Below are positions 1-9,587 of a stretch of DNA of 64,000 nucleotides, one piece after another. Both the position numbers and the translations under genes were made by a program. Origin of the DNA: Pseudomonas bijieensis (GTDB taxonomy: Bacteria; Pseudomonadota; Gammaproteobacteria; Pseudomonadales; Pseudomonadaceae); NCBI RefSeq assembly GCF_013347965.1, contig NZ_CP048810.1:1488001-1552000 (forward strand), read 5' to 3'. The stretch's first letter is position 1; each line of letters starts with the position of its first letter. The notes beneath the pieces are model-generated. The model searched no databases and was not told the DNA's origin. It worked only from the letters and a program-made list of their open reading frames with translations.

Positions 1-745
1 CGCGGATTACGGCAAAACCGTTGCGGGTGCCGATGGCGAAGGTGAAGAAACCGTCCAGATCCTCCAGCGAATGATCCAGCGCTTCTTTCAATGAGTCGCC
101 CTGCTGCAGGCGCCAGGTCAGGTAGCCGGCGGCCACTTCGGTGTCGTTGTCGGTCTCGAAGTGAATGCCTTCGCGCTTGAGTTCCTGACGCAGGCGGAAG
201 TGATTGGACAGCGAGCCGTTGTGCACCAGGCACAGGTCAGCGCCAGTAGAGAACGGGTGACTGCCTTCCATGGTCACCGCGCTTTCAGTGGCCATGCGGG
301 TGTGGCCGATGATGTGGCTGCCCTTCATGCCGGCCAGGCCGAAGCGTTGGGAAATTTCCTGGGGCAAGCCCATTCCCTTGAGGATTTCGATGCTCTGGCC
401 AGCGCTCATGATGCGCACGTTTGGCGCCAGTTCGGCGAGGGCCAGACGTACCGCCGTCTCTTCGGCATTGACCTTGAGCACGGCAGCGCTGGCGTTCTGG
501 AACCAGTCCAGCGAGCAGCCAAGGCGCCCTTCCAGCTCACCCATCAGGGTTTTCCAGTCGAAACCGTCGGTGGTCGCCTGCAGGGTCAGCTTGATCCAGC
601 CGTCGGCCACCTCATCGCCATAAATGGCGAAGCCGGCACTGTCCGGACCACGATCGGTCATGGCCTGCAACATTGGTTCGAAGAGCTTGCCGAGCTGGGA
701 CTCCAGCTGCGGATTTTTCAGGTAAAGACCTACGATCCCACACAT
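1..745 (-). CDS. mgsA: Class II glutamine amidotransferase, MgsA/GlxB-like (C-terminus off window)
   Basis: Ntn-type amidotransferase that releases ammonia from glutamine. The protein begins MCGIVGLY, so Cys2 becomes the N-terminal nucleophile after Met removal, as in GltB, PurF and GlxB. Further family motifs seen are DRGPDSAGFA, GHTRMAT and LVHNGSLSNH. The last codons lie beyond the left edge of the window, so the gene is partial, with about 248 residues visible. It is read on the minus strand just downstream of the type III glutamine synthetase (72 bp gap), probably in one operon. In the N-methylglutamate pathway this subunit is the first of three of N-methylglutamate synthase; the other two (GlxC- and GlxD-like) should follow outside the window. 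Calling it MgsA rather than a generic GlxB is inference from the neighbours. Confidence 0.85.
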   Translation of the reverse strand, partial: MCGIVGLYLKNPQLESQLGKLFEPMLQAMTDRGPDSAGFAIYGDEVADGWIKLTLQATTDGFDWKTLMGELEGRLGCSLDWFQNASAAVLKVNAEETAVRLALAELAPNVRIMSAGQSIEILKGMGLPQEISQRFGLAGMKGSHIIGHTRMATESAVTMEGSHPFSTGADLCLVHNGSLSNHFRLRQELKREGIHFETDNDTEVAAGYLTWRLQQGDSLKEALDHSLEDLDGFFTFAIGTRNGFAVIR

Positions 746-817
746 ATCAAGTCTCCTTCGGAGGCAGTGAACACTCGACGCCGTGCCGGGTGCCCGAATG
801 GTTGTCAAAACACTGGG

Positions 818-2152
818 TCAGAAAAATTCGGTGTAGCGCTGGATCTCCCAGTCGGAGACATGGCGGCTGTATTCCACCCATTCCATGCGCTTGAGCTTGA
901 TGAACTCACCTACGATCTGCGGGCCCAGCACCTCAGCGAACAGCAGGTCGGCTTCCAGGGCGTCACAGGCTTCCTTGAGCGATTGCGGCAGGGTCTTGAT
1001 GCCTCGCGCGGCGATCTGTTCCAGGCTCAGGCTGTAGAGGTTCTCATTGCAGACATGGTCGATTTCCAACTGGCGATCGATGCCATCCAGGCCGGCGGCG
1101 ATGATCGCGGCGCTGACCAGGTAGGGATTGCAGCCGGCGTCCGGCAGGCGGAACTCCAGGCGGCCGTAAGGCACCCGTACCATGGCCGAACGGTTGTTGG
1201 CGCCGAAGGCGATAAAGGCCGGCGCCCAGGTCGCGCCGGACAACGAATTACCGACCACCAGACGCTTGTAGGAGTTGACCGTCGGCGCGGCGAAGGCACA
1301 CAGCGCCGGGCCATGGGCCAGCAGGCCGGCGGCAAAGTGATAAGCCATTTTCGACAGGCCCATGCCGCTGGGGTCGCTGGCATCATGGAACAGGTTCTTG
1401 TTCTCGGCGCTGCTGATCGACAGGTGAAAATGCATGCCATTGCCGGCGCGTTTCGGGTCGGGCTTGGGCATGAACGAGCAGATCATGCCCAGGTCATTGG
1501 CGATTTCGCCGGCAGCCATGCGAAAAAACGTGAAGCGATCCGCCGAGGTCATGGCGTCGCTGTAGGTGTAGTTGATCTCGAACTGGCCGTTGGCGTCTTC
1601 GTGGTCAATTTGATAGACCTCGAAATCCACTGCCTGCAAGGCTTCGGTCAGCCGCTCCAGGAAAACACGGGAGCGCGACAGGCCTTTGTAGTCATAACAA
1701 GGCTTGTCCAGGTTGTCGCTGGGGTCCACCAGTTGCAGTTTGCCCTGTGCGTCGCGGCGCATCAGGTTGAACTCGGGCTCCAGGCCGGTGTTGAGCGTCC
1801 AACCCTTTTCTGCCAGGCGCTGCACTTGTTGCTGCAACACATAACGGCTGTCATACGGATGCGGCTTACCGTCGACATGACCGATGCACACCACTCGCCC
1901 GTAACCCGGCTGCCAGGGCACCGGGGTCAGGGTGGACAAATCACCGCGGGCCATGAAGTCCGGCCCGTGGGGCTCCATGCCCATGCCGCTGATCGCGAAT
2001 CCGGCAAAACCCGCCCCCTCTTCAGCCACGGCCTTGAGCCCACAGATAGGCACCGACTTGGTTTTGGCCGCCCCGTGGATATCCACAAATTGCGCAAGCA
2101 CGTACTTGATTGCGTGCTTGTCGATGATGCGCTGGGTTTCTGCTGGCAACAT
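818..2152 (-). CDS. gmaS: Type III glutamine synthetase / gamma-glutamylmethylamide synthetase
   Basis: 444-residue member of the glutamine synthetase superfamily. In the N-methylglutamate pathway it joins methylamine to glutamate with ATP to give gamma-glutamylmethylamide. Visible GS motifs are the beta-grasp start ([18 protein letters not shown]), LEPEFNLM for metal binding, [22 protein letters not shown] near residue 240, and [20 protein letters not shown] in the C-terminal half. Length fits GlnT/GmaS and not GlnA (about 468). The start has an AGGAG site about 10 bp upstream. It lies upstream of the MgsA-like amidotransferase and is divergent from the XRE regulator. A sigma-54 type promoter and two operator-like motifs lie in front. 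GlnT-type ammonia ligase is the alternative; the sarcosine-oxidase-like genes nearby favour GmaS. Confidence 0.85.
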   Translation of the reverse strand: MLPAETQRIIDKHAIKYVLAQFVDIHGAAKTKSVPICGLKAVAEEGAGFAGFAISGMGMEPHGPDFMARGDLSTLTPVPWQPGYGRVVCIGHVDGKPHPYDSRYVLQQQVQRLAEKGWTLNTGLEPEFNLMRRDAQGKLQLVDPSDNLDKPCYDYKGLSRSRVFLERLTEALQAVDFEVYQIDHEDANGQFEINYTYSDAMTSADRFTFFRMAAGEIANDLGMICSFMPKPDPKRAGNGMHFHLSISSAENKNLFHDASDPSGMGLSKMAYHFAAGLLAHGPALCAFAAPTVNSYKRLVVGNSLSGATWAPAFIAFGANNRSAMVRVPYGRLEFRLPDAGCNPYLVSAAIIAAGLDGIDRQLEIDHVCNENLYSLSLEQIAARGIKTLPQSLKEACDALEADLLFAEVLGPQIVGEFIKLKRMEWVEYSRHVSDWEIQRYTEFF

Positions 2153-2209
2153 TGCTCGTCACTCCTCGCGAAAGGCAAAACAGTGTGGATGGCCTTGACT
2201 GACTTTTTA

Positions 2210-2242
2210 TTCCTAAAAAGAAAGTTAGTTTCCCAATAGGAA
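2210..2242. promoter_or_regulatory. Two operator-like motifs downstream of the gmaS promoter
   Basis: Two copies of TTCCYANNRRGAA are seen: TTCCTAAAAAGAA at 2210-2222 and TTCCCAATAGGAA at 2230-2242. They sit between the sigma-54 promoter and gmaS, at about +1 and +20, where a bound protein would block transcription. The same motif occurs at 2326 and 3286. The XRE-cupin protein encoded next door is the natural candidate to bind it (inference). Confidence 0.6.
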
Positions 2243-2258
2243 TGCAAGGCCCTTGCCA
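2243..2258 (-). promoter_or_regulatory. Sigma-54 (-24/-12) promoter of gmaS
   Basis: The minus strand reads TGGCAAGGGCCTTGCA. This fits the RpoN consensus TGGCAC-N5-TTGCA, with GG and GC exactly 10 bp apart. It lies about 90 bp upstream of the gmaS start, pointing toward it. RpoN control of a nitrogen-acquisition gene is expected. The predicted transcription start falls close to the motif at 2230-2242. An NtrC site was not identified. Confidence 0.7.
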
Positions 2259-2325
2259 GATTCGCGAGTGAAGCGCCGTCGCTCCCAGAAAAGCGTTTTT
2301 GTGCTGTATATATGGGAAAATTCTT

Positions 2326-2338
2326 TTCCCAGTGGGAA
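2326..2338. promoter_or_regulatory. Perfect palindromic operator upstream of the XRE-cupin gene
   Basis: TTCCCAGTGGGAA is a perfect 6-1-6 palindrome about 90 bp before the regulator start, suggesting autoregulation. It is preceded by a further half-site, GGGAAAATTC, at about 2314. Confidence 0.6.
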
Positions 2339-2427
2339 TATCGCTCGACAGACGCGAGCCGAACGCCGCCATTTGCACTTTCTCAGTGCGAAACTAATAT
2401 TACTGAACGGAAAGTGTGCAGGATTTG

Positions 2428-3033
2428 ATGACTATGCCGACCGAAACCGCCCCGCGCCTCAAGCTTGAGCAATACCTGGGCTTGCAGATCAAGCGCCAGC
2501 GCCAGGCCCAGGATCTGAAATTGTCTGACGTGGCCAAGATTGCCGATATCAGCCAAGGCATGTTGAGCAAGATCGAAAACGCCCAGGTGTCCACCAGCCT
2601 CGACACCCTGAGCCGTCTGTGCGACGTGCTCGGCCTGCCTCTGTCCAAGTTGTTCAGCGAATACGACCAGCAAGATGGCAGTGCGCTTCTGGTCAAGGCT
2701 GACCAGGGCATGGAAGTGGTGCGCCGTGGCACCGAGAAAGGCCATACGTACCATCTGCTCAACCATACCCGCGGGCCGAAGAAAAGCTTCGAGGCCTATA
2801 TGGTCAGCATGGATGACGCGAGTGAGGAGTTTCCGACCTTCTCTCACCCCGGCACCGAATTCCTTCACTTGCTCGAAGGCGAACTGATCTATCGTCACGG
2901 CAATCAGCTTTACCGCATGGAAGCCGGCGACAGCCTGACGTTCGAAGGCGAAATCCCCCACGGCCCCGAGCAACTGGTGCAGGTGCCTATCCGCCTTTTG
3001 TCGATCATGAACTACGGCAACGACAAAGAGTAA
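2428..3033 (+). CDS. XRE-family regulator with C-terminal cupin domain
   Basis: About 201 residues. An N-terminal helix-turn-helix (LKLEQYLGLQIKRQRQAQ through ISQGMLSKIENAQVSTSLDT) is followed by a cupin (GTEFLHLLEGELIYRHGNQL, GDSLTFEGEIPHGPEQL). Regulators of this layout sense small metabolites through the cupin barrel. The ATG at 2428 follows AGGA; a GTG at 2416 and an ATG at 2434 are alternatives. It is divergent from gmaS and upstream of purU-folD-mgdABCD. The palindromes at 2210, 2230, 2326 and 3286 flank all three transcription units, so I infer it is the local regulator of methylamine use. The effector is unknown; gamma-glutamylmethylamide or N-methylglutamate would be reasonable guesses. 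Confidence 0.8.
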   Translation: MTMPTETAPRLKLEQYLGLQIKRQRQAQDLKLSDVAKIADISQGMLSKIENAQVSTSLDTLSRLCDVLGLPLSKLFSEYDQQDGSALLVKADQGMEVVRRGTEKGHTYHLLNHTRGPKKSFEAYMVSMDDASEEFPTFSHPGTEFLHLLEGELIYRHGNQLYRMEAGDSLTFEGEIPHGPEQLVQVPIRLLSIMNYGNDKE

Positions 3034-3063
3034 CGCCTCCCTCCCGATGCATGAAGATCAACC

Positions 3064-3153
3064 TGTGGGAGCGGGCTTGCTCGCGAATGCGATGTGTCAG
3101 TTGTCATCTATATCAACTGACAGAGCGCATTCGCGAGCAGCCCGCTCCCACAT
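3064..3153. repeat. REP palindrome pair
   Basis: Two inverted REP units (TGTGGGAGCGGGCTTGCTCG and its complement) enclose a further inverted repeat (TGTCAGTTG / CAACTGACA). They form a long hairpin just after the regulator gene and probably stop or stabilise its transcript. The rest of 3034-3382 holds an AT-rich promoter region and the operator-like motif at 3286. Confidence 0.85.
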
Positions 3154-3285
3154 TTTTGACCGCGTTCGACCGACGGAAACGAGTCGCCTTCCCTCGCAAA
3201 AAAATTCCCCTCAGTTAAAAAACTTTCCCAAACCTCTAGACGTCCAGCCTCCACTCCCCTATAAAGCCATTTCAGGAATATTTTA

Positions 3286-3298
3286 TTCCCAACAAGAA
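3286..3298. promoter_or_regulatory. Operator-like motif upstream of purU
   Basis: TTCCCAACAAGAA matches the TTCCYANNRRGAA motif of the gmaS/regulator intergenic region. It lies 85 bp before the purU start in an AT-rich stretch. This links the purU-folD-mgdABCD operon to the same regulator. Confidence 0.55.
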
Positions 3299-3382
3299 AA
3301 TAAGCTCATGAATGAGCCTGCCGCCCGTTGATGATTTTTTTCGCTATGCGATGAGCTGCCGCCATCATCCCGAGGACGTGTC

Positions 3383-4249
3383 ATGCAACACGAAAAAAAC
3401 CATTTCATCATCAAGATCACCTGTCCTGCGGTGTCCGGCATCGTCGCTGCCGTCACCACCTATCTGGCGGACAACCGTTGCTACATCGGGGAGATGGCGC
3501 AATTCGACGACGACTTCAGCGGTCGTTTTTTCATGCGTGCGGTGTTTCGCTTCAACGACGGCCACTCAGGCGACCTGCAACAGATCAAGGACGGTTTCGC
3601 CCAGGTCGCCCAAGCCTTCGACATGACCTGGGAATTGCATGACACCCGCGAGCCGATGCGCGTGTTGCTGATGGTCAGCAAGTTCGACCACTGCCTGACC
3701 GACCTGCTCTACCGCTACCACAAGGGCGAGATGGACATGACCATCACTGCCATCGTCTCCAACCACCTCGACCTGCGCCCGATGGCCGAACGCGAAGGCA
3801 TTCGCTTCATTTACCTGCCAGTGACCAAGGAGACCAAGGCCCGGCAGGAAGCCGAACTGATGAAGATCGTCGACGACACCGGCACCGAGCTCGTGGTGTT
3901 GGCGCGCTACATGCAAATCCTCTCCGATGACCTGTGCAAGCAACTCTCGGGCCGGGCGATCAACATTCACCATTCGTTCCTCCCCGGCTTCAAAGGCGCC
4001 AAGCCCTATCACCAGGCCTACCAGCGTGGGGTGAAACTGATTGGCGCCACCGCCCATTACGTCACCAGCGACCTCGATGAGGGACCGATCATTGAGCAGG
4101 AAGTGCAGCGCGTCGACCACGTCTACCTGCCTGACGACCTGGTGGCCACCGGCCGTGACACCGAAACCGTGGCCCTGTCCAAGGCAGTCAAATACCACCT
4201 GGAGCACCGGGTTTTCCTCAATCAGGACAGAACGGTGATCTTCCGGTGA
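3383..4249 (+). CDS. purU: Formyltetrahydrofolate deformylase
   Basis: 288 residues. Hydrolyses 10-formyl-THF to formate and THF. An N-terminal ACT domain (residues about 7-85) precedes a formyltransferase-fold catalytic domain. Its core is visible: [20 protein letters not shown] (Asn194, His196) and [13 protein letters not shown], with the catalytic Asp about 232. GAGGA precedes the ATG. The stop overlaps the folD start (GTGA), so the two are translationally coupled. Its place ahead of folD and the N-methylglutamate dehydrogenase genes suggests it removes the one-carbon unit of methylamine as formate while returning THF. Length is normal for the family. Confidence 0.95.
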   Translation: MQHEKNHFIIKITCPAVSGIVAAVTTYLADNRCYIGEMAQFDDDFSGRFFMRAVFRFNDGHSGDLQQIKDGFAQVAQAFDMTWELHDTREPMRVLLMVSKFDHCLTDLLYRYHKGEMDMTITAIVSNHLDLRPMAEREGIRFIYLPVTKETKARQEAELMKIVDDTGTELVVLARYMQILSDDLCKQLSGRAINIHHSFLPGFKGAKPYHQAYQRGVKLIGATAHYVTSDLDEGPIIEQEVQRVDHVYLPDDLVATGRDTETVALSKAVKYHLEHRVFLNQDRTVIFR

Positions 4250-5151
4250 ACACGCACAAACTGATCGACGGCAAAGCCACCGCCGCCCGCGTGCTGGTAC
4301 AGGTCCGCAAGGACGTGGAGCGCCTGCGCGAGCAAGACATTCAACCGGCACTGGCGGTGATTCTGGTGGGCAGCGACCCAGCCAGCCAGGTCTATGTGCG
4401 CAACAAGATCCTGCGCGCCGAAGAGGTGGGTATCCGCTCGCTGGAACATCGGCTGCCCATGGATACCAGCACTGAACAGTTACTCATTCTGATCGCCCGA
4501 TTGAATGCCGATCACTCGATCCACGGCATTCTTCTGCAACTGCCACTGCCCGCTCATATCGATGAATTACGGGCACTGGAGGCAATCGCACCGGACAAGG
4601 ACGTCGACGGATTCCACAGTCAGAACGTCGGCGGCCTCAGCCAGGGTCGTACGGTACTCGCACCTTGCACCCCCAGTGGTTGTTTGTATTTGCTGGAGCA
4701 AACCTGTGGTGATCTGCGCGGTAAGCACGCAGTAGTGATCGGCCGCTCGAACATCGTCGGCAAACCCATGGCCGCGCTGTTGCTGCAGGCCGATTGCTCG
4801 GTGACCGTCCTGCATTCGCGCAGCCCGGATCCGCAAGCGCTGTGCCGGCAGGCGGACATCGTCATCGCCGCCGTGGGTCGCCCACGGTTGATCGACGCCA
4901 GTTGGCTCAAGCCTGGCGCCGTGGTGATCGACGTCGGCATTAACCGCATCGAAGACGATGGCCGCAGCCGTCTGGTGGGCGACGTCGACTTCGACAGCGC
5001 CCTGGCCCATGTCGCGGCGATCACCCCGGTGCCCGGTGGTGTCGGCCCGATGACCATTGCCTTCCTGATGAAAAACACTGTCACCGCGGCCCTTGCACAA
5101 CACCAGGCCCAACGCAGCCAATCGGAGGCCTTATGCCATTCAATCTATTGA
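4246..5151 (+). CDS. folD: Methylene-THF dehydrogenase / methenyl-THF cyclohydrolase
   Basis: 301 residues, bifunctional, converting methylene-THF to 10-formyl-THF. Motifs: YVRNK with catalytic Lys about 54, [17 protein letters not shown], the dinucleotide-binding [11 protein letters not shown], and [13 protein letters not shown]. It starts at a GTG overlapping the purU stop by 4 bp and ends inside the next gene (19 bp overlap), so it is firmly within the operon. The tail after TAALAQHQ is slightly longer than in housekeeping FolD (about 284 residues). It is probably a pathway-dedicated second copy; a chromosomal folD elsewhere would be expected but cannot be seen here. Confidence 0.93.
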   Translation: MNTHKLIDGKATAARVLVQVRKDVERLREQDIQPALAVILVGSDPASQVYVRNKILRAEEVGIRSLEHRLPMDTSTEQLLILIARLNADHSIHGILLQLPLPAHIDELRALEAIAPDKDVDGFHSQNVGGLSQGRTVLAPCTPSGCLYLLEQTCGDLRGKHAVVIGRSNIVGKPMAALLLQADCSVTVLHSRSPDPQALCRQADIVIAAVGRPRLIDASWLKPGAVVIDVGINRIEDDGRSRLVGDVDFDSALAHVAAITPVPGGVGPMTIAFLMKNTVTAALAQHQAQRSQSEALCHSIY

Positions 5152-6374
5152 AATACGGGCTGAGTTCGGAGTACCCGGTGGAAGTGGATTTGCCGCCACC
5201 CCGCGAACTCAAGTCGAGCTATGACGTGGTGATCATTGGTGCCGGTGGCCACGGCCTGGCCATCGCGTACTACCTGGCCAAGTACCACGGCATCACCAAC
5301 GTCGCGGTGTTGGAGAAGTCCTACCTGGGCGGCGGCAATACCGCGCGCAACACGGCGGTGATCCGCTCCAACTACCTGACCAGCGAAGGCGTGCGCTTTT
5401 ATGCCGAGTCAGTGCGGATGTTCCAATCGCTGTCCAACGAATTCGATTTCAACATCATGTACTCCGAGCGCGGCCAACTGACCCTGGCCCACACCGACGC
5501 CACGGTGCGGTCGTTCCGCCAGCGCGCCGAAGTCAACAAGCACTTCGGCGGCCGCAGCGAGATGATCGACCGCCAGCAGATCCGTGAACTGGTGCCCAGT
5601 CTCAACCTCGATCCCGGCCACTTGCCGGTACTCGCCGGCCTGTGGCACATCGACGGCGCCACCGCCCGCCACGACGCTGTGGCCTGGGGTTACGCCAAAC
5701 AAGCCGCCAAGCGTGGCGTGGAAATCCATCAGCTCACCGAAGTCCAGGACCTGATCATCGAAAACGGCACCCTCACCGCGGTCAAGACCAACCGCGGCAC
5801 CATCAAGTGTGGTTGCGCGGTGCAGGCGATTGCCGGGCACAGCTCGTTGCTGATGGCCAAGGCCGGGATTCGTTCGCCGATCCAGACCTTCCCGCTGCAA
5901 GCGATGGTCACGCAGCCGTTCAAGCCGTTTCTCGATCCACTGGTGAGTTCCTCTGCCTTGCACTGCTATGTGCAGCAAACGAGTCGTGGCGAGGTGGTGT
6001 TCGGCGGCGGCTCCGACCCCTATCCGCTGTTCAATACCCGTTCCACGCTCGATTTGAAGGAAAGCCTGCTGGCCCATGCCATCGAGATGTTCCCGTTCCT
6101 GGCCAACGCCAAGCTGATGCGCCAATGGGCCGGGATCACCGACATGACCCCGGACTACAGCCCGATCATGGGCCTGTCACCGGTGAACAATTACTACCTC
6201 GACGCGGGCTGGGGCACCTGGGGCTTCAAGGCCACGCCGATCTGCGGCAAGACCATGGCCGAGTTGGTCGCCAGCGGCGGCAAGGTGCCAGAGCTGATCA
6301 AACCGTTCGGCCTCGAACGTTTCTCGACCTTCCAGCAAGTCAACGAAATGGGCGCCACGGCGGCCAGTCACTGA
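5133..6374 (+). CDS. mgdA: N-methylglutamate dehydrogenase subunit A (sarcosine oxidase beta-like)
   Basis: 413-residue FAD flavoprotein of the SoxB/DAO family. It has the Rossmann fingerprint [19 protein letters not shown] at residues 32-50 and [12 protein letters not shown], with His about 180 where heterotetrameric sarcosine oxidases attach FMN covalently. The C-terminal [20 protein letters not shown] is typical of the family. GGAGG precedes the ATG, which lies inside the end of folD. Together with the next three genes it repeats the soxBDAG order. The linkage to gmaS and an MgsA-like gene makes N-methylglutamate dehydrogenase (MgdABCD) the better reading than sarcosine oxidase, but the sequence alone does not exclude the latter. 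Confidence 0.85.
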   Translation: MPFNLLKYGLSSEYPVEVDLPPPRELKSSYDVVIIGAGGHGLAIAYYLAKYHGITNVAVLEKSYLGGGNTARNTAVIRSNYLTSEGVRFYAESVRMFQSLSNEFDFNIMYSERGQLTLAHTDATVRSFRQRAEVNKHFGGRSEMIDRQQIRELVPSLNLDPGHLPVLAGLWHIDGATARHDAVAWGYAKQAAKRGVEIHQLTEVQDLIIENGTLTAVKTNRGTIKCGCAVQAIAGHSSLLMAKAGIRSPIQTFPLQAMVTQPFKPFLDPLVSSSALHCYVQQTSRGEVVFGGGSDPYPLFNTRSTLDLKESLLAHAIEMFPFLANAKLMRQWAGITDMTPDYSPIMGLSPVNNYYLDAGWGTWGFKATPICGKTMAELVASGGKVPELIKPFGLERFSTFQQVNEMGATAASH

Positions 6375-6387
6375 CGCAGAGCAGACT

Positions 6388-6690
6388 ATGAAAATCATGA
6401 ATTGCCCGCTCAACGGGCCGCGCAATATCAGCGAGTTCACCTATGGCGGCGAATTCAAACCCATGCCCGACCCCGTCACGTGCAGCGACGGCGAATGGGC
6501 GGACTACGTGTTCAACACCGACAACCTCGCCGGCGTGGTGCGTGAATGGTGGATGCACACCCCCTCCAGCTACTGGTTTCTCGCCGAGCGGCATACCGTC
6601 ACCGACGAAATCCTGCGGACCTTCGATCCCAAGGAACTCTTCAGCACCCGTGTCGAATTCAACGCCGCTGCCAAGGAGATCGCAGGATGA
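6388..6690 (+). CDS. mgdB: N-methylglutamate dehydrogenase subunit B (sarcosine oxidase delta-like)
   Basis: 100-residue SoxD-type small subunit with the family start CPLNGPRNISEFTYGGEF. In corynebacterial SoxD a zinc is held by two N-terminal cysteines (C-x2-C) and a later His-x3-Cys. Here the first Cys and the His (WWMHTPSSYWF) remain, but the second N-terminal Cys is Asn and the last Cys is Ser, so the zinc site looks lost. An alternative ATG three codons later is possible. The stop overlaps the next start (ATGA). Confidence 0.85.
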   Translation: MKIMNCPLNGPRNISEFTYGGEFKPMPDPVTCSDGEWADYVFNTDNLAGVVREWWMHTPSSYWFLAERHTVTDEILRTFDPKELFSTRVEFNAAAKEIAG

Positions 6691-9584
6691 ATCGCCTACC
6701 CGCCCCCATGGGCTTGTTGATCGACCGTAATCAGCCGCTGGATTTCAGTTTCGACGGGCAGCGCTACCAAGGCTTGCAAGGCGACAGCATCGCCAGTGCC
6801 CTGTTGTCCAACGGGCGTTTCCTGATCTCCCGCTCGTTCAAATACCATCGCCCACGCGGCCCGCTGACCATGGCCGGCCAGGACGCCAACAGCCTGGTAC
6901 AACTGCCCCAGGAACCCAATGTGCTGGCCGATGCTCACGCGCTGTCCGCGGGTTTGCAGGTGACGGCGCAGAACGTCAGCGGCTCGCTGGATAACGACCG
7001 CGACGCCTACCTGGGCAAGTTCTCCAAATTCATGCCGGTGGGTTTCTACTACCGCTCGTTCTACAAGCCCAAGGGCATGTGGAAAGTCTGGGAACCGATC
7101 ATTCGCAAGAAGGCCGGCCTCGGTGTACTCGACCTGAAGTTCCAGCCGGATTACTACGACAAGGCCTACCTGTTTACCGACGTCGCCGTCATCGGTGCAG
7201 GTCCCGCCGGGCTGCACGCCGCCCTGACCGCCGCCAACGCCGGAGCCAAGGTGTTGCTCATCGAGCAACAGCCGGTTCTCGGCGGGTCGCTGACCTATGC
7301 CCGCTTCGACATCGACGGCAACAAGGCTGAAAACCTGCGCCGCGAACTGCTCGCGGCGGTCGAGCAGCACGCCAATATCCAGATCCTCACCGAAGCCACG
7401 TGCAACGCCTGGTTCACCGATAACTACCTGCCGGTGATCCAGGGCAAACGCCTGTACAAGGTCCGCGCTCGCCAGTGCCTGGTGTGCAGCGGCGCGTTCG
7501 ATCAACCGGTGATCTTTCGCAACAACGACCTGCCGGGTGTGATGCTGACCAGCGCTGCACAACGGCTGATGAAGCTGTACGCGGTCAAGCCGGGTAACCG
7601 CGCCGTGGTGCTGACGGGCAACGACGATGGCTACCTCGCTGCACTTGATCTGCATGACCAGGGCGTGGAGGTCGTCGCTGTAGTGGACCTGCGCCAAGGG
7701 CCTTCGGACGAAGCCCTGCTGCGCGCACTGGCGCAACGCAAGATCAACCATCAGGGCAACAGCACCGTCTATGAAGCCCAGCACGAGAAAGGCATGCGCC
7801 ATATCAACGGTGTCGACGTGCGCCAGATCACCGCACAAGGCCAGGTCGCCGAGAGTGGGCAACATCTGGCGTGCGATTTACTGTGCATGTCCGCCGGCTA
7901 TATGCCGGTCTATCAACTGCTGTGCCAGGCCGGTGGCAAACTGGCCTACGACGATCAACGGGCCGAGTTCACGCTCAGCGGCCTGCCAAGGAATCTGAAT
8001 GTCGCCGGCTCGGTCAACGGCCGGCACCATCTGGATAACGTGATTGCCGATGGTGTGAATGCCGGTGCCGAAGCCGCCTCCGCGCTAGGCCTGACCGTCA
8101 GCACGCAACGCGTGCCATTGACTGGTGAGGCTCGGGTCAATTTCAATTGGCCCATCTTCCCGCACCCCAAAGGCAAGGACTTCGTCGACTTCGACGAGGA
8201 TCTGCAAGTGGCCGACATCGTCAACGCCACCCGCATCGGCTATCGCGATGTGCAACTGGTCAAGCGCTACTCCACCGTCGGCATGGGACCGTCTCAGGGG
8301 CGTCACTCGGCGCTGCCGACCGCCCGGCTGGTGGCGTGGGCCACGCAACGCAACATCAGCGAAACCGGTGTGACCACGGCGCGACCGCCGTTTGTGGCCG
8401 AGAAGCTGGCGCATGTCGCCGGTCGCGCATTCGATCCCTACCGACAAACACCGATGCATGCCCGTCACCTGCAAGCCGGGGCGAAAATGATGCCCGCCGG
8501 CATCTGGCAACGTCCGGCCTACTACGGTGATGCCAAGGCGCGTGAGGCCTGCATGCAGGCCGAAGCCCTGCATGTGCGCAACAAGGTCGGCCTCATCGAC
8601 GTCTCGACATTGGGCGGCCTCGATGTACGTGGCCCGGACGCCGCCGAGCTGCTCAACCGCATGTACACCTTTGCCTTCCTCAAACAGCCGGTCGGCCGCT
8701 CCCGCTATGCGCTGATGACCAACGAGCACGGCGTGGTGATCGATGACGGTGTCTGCGCGCGGTTTGCCGAGAACCATTTCTACGTCACCGCCACCACCAG
8801 TGGCGTCGACCGGATCTATCAGCAAATGCTCAAGTGGAACGCGCAATGGCGCCTCGACGTGGATGTCGCCAACGTCACCGCGGCCATCTGCGCGGTCAAC
8901 GTCGCCGGACCCGATTCGCGCAAGGTACTGGAACAGGTCTGCACCGACCTGGACCTGAGCGCCGAAGCGTTTCCTTATCTGGGCGTGCGCCAGGGCACCG
9001 TGGCCGGCATCAAGGCCCGTTTGCTGCGAGTGGGTTTTGTCGGCGAGCTGGGCTATGAAATCCATGTACCGGCGCGCCACGGGCTCATGCTCTGGGACGC
9101 GCTGATGGAGGCTGGCAAGGCCCATGACATCCGCCCCTTCGGCGTCGAAACCCAGCGCCTGCTGCGCCTGGAAAAAGGCCACGTGATCATCAGCCAGGAC
9201 ACCGACGGCATGACCCATCCGGCGGAAATCGACATGGGCTGGGCGGTCAGCCGCAGCAAGCCGTTCTTCGTCGGCCGGCGCTCGGTGGACATCCTCGAAG
9301 CCCAGCCGCTGAAACGCAAACTGGTGGGCTTCAGCCTACCGAAGAACAGCCCGCAACCACTTGAAGGACATCTGGTGCTCAACGGGCCGGACATCAGTGG
9401 GAATGTCACGTCCTGCGAATATTCCGCCACCCTCGGCAAGATCATTGGCCTGGCCTACGCCGGCATCGACCAAAGCATCCCGGGGCAACGCATCCCGATC
9501 CGGGTCGAAGGCGGCATCGTCGTCCAGGCCGAGGTGGTGCAGTTGCCCTTCTTTGATCCCGACAACCAACGCCAGGAGCTTTGA
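6687..9584 (+). CDS. mgdC: N-methylglutamate dehydrogenase subunit C (sarcosine oxidase alpha-like)
   Basis: 965 residues. Domain order: N-terminal 2Fe-2S-fold-like region without cysteines (RGPLTMAGQDANSLVQ), an NAD/FAD Rossmann domain with DVAVIGAGPAGLHAALTAANAGAKVLLIEQ near residues 165-195, a second nucleotide-binding stretch, and a C-terminal GcvT/aminomethyltransferase-type THF-binding domain (about 590-960; LIDVSTLGGLDVRGPDAAEL, FVGELGYEIHVPARHG). In the heterotetramer this domain captures the methylene group on THF, which FolD and PurU then process. The ATG at 6687 overlaps the mgdB stop. Large longer readings upstream are not needed. Confidence 0.9.
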   Translation: MNRLPAPMGLLIDRNQPLDFSFDGQRYQGLQGDSIASALLSNGRFLISRSFKYHRPRGPLTMAGQDANSLVQLPQEPNVLADAHALSAGLQVTAQNVSGSLDNDRDAYLGKFSKFMPVGFYYRSFYKPKGMWKVWEPIIRKKAGLGVLDLKFQPDYYDKAYLFTDVAVIGAGPAGLHAALTAANAGAKVLLIEQQPVLGGSLTYARFDIDGNKAENLRRELLAAVEQHANIQILTEATCNAWFTDNYLPVIQGKRLYKVRARQCLVCSGAFDQPVIFRNNDLPGVMLTSAAQRLMKLYAVKPGNRAVVLTGNDDGYLAALDLHDQGVEVVAVVDLRQGPSDEALLRALAQRKINHQGNSTVYEAQHEKGMRHINGVDVRQITAQGQVAESGQHLACDLLCMSAGYMPVYQLLCQAGGKLAYDDQRAEFTLSGLPRNLNVAGSVNGRHHLDNVIADGVNAGAEAASALGLTVSTQRVPLTGEARVNFNWPIFPHPKGKDFVDFDEDLQVADIVNATRIGYRDVQLVKRYSTVGMGPSQGRHSALPTARLVAWATQRNISETGVTTARPPFVAEKLAHVAGRAFDPYRQTPMHARHLQAGAKMMPAGIWQRPAYYGDAKAREACMQAEALHVRNKVGLIDVSTLGGLDVRGPDAAELLNRMYTFAFLKQPVGRSRYALMTNEHGVVIDDGVCARFAENHFYVTATTSGVDRIYQQMLKWNAQWRLDVDVANVTAAICAVNVAGPDSRKVLEQVCTDLDLSAEAFPYLGVRQGTVAGIKARLLRVGFVGELGYEIHVPARHGLMLWDALMEAGKAHDIRPFGVETQRLLRLEKGHVIISQDTDGMTHPAEIDMGWAVSRSKPFFVGRRSVDILEAQPLKRKLVGFSLPKNSPQPLEGHLVLNGPDISGNVTSCEYSATLGKIIGLAYAGIDQSIPGQRIPIRVEGGIVVQAEVVQLPFFDPDNQRQEL

Positions 9585-9587
9585 GCC

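Noticed and set aside
161..2239. Long plus-strand open frame opposite the amidotransferase and gmaS
   Set aside because: It is the antisense shadow of two clearly recognised genes, with low-complexity composition and no family motif.
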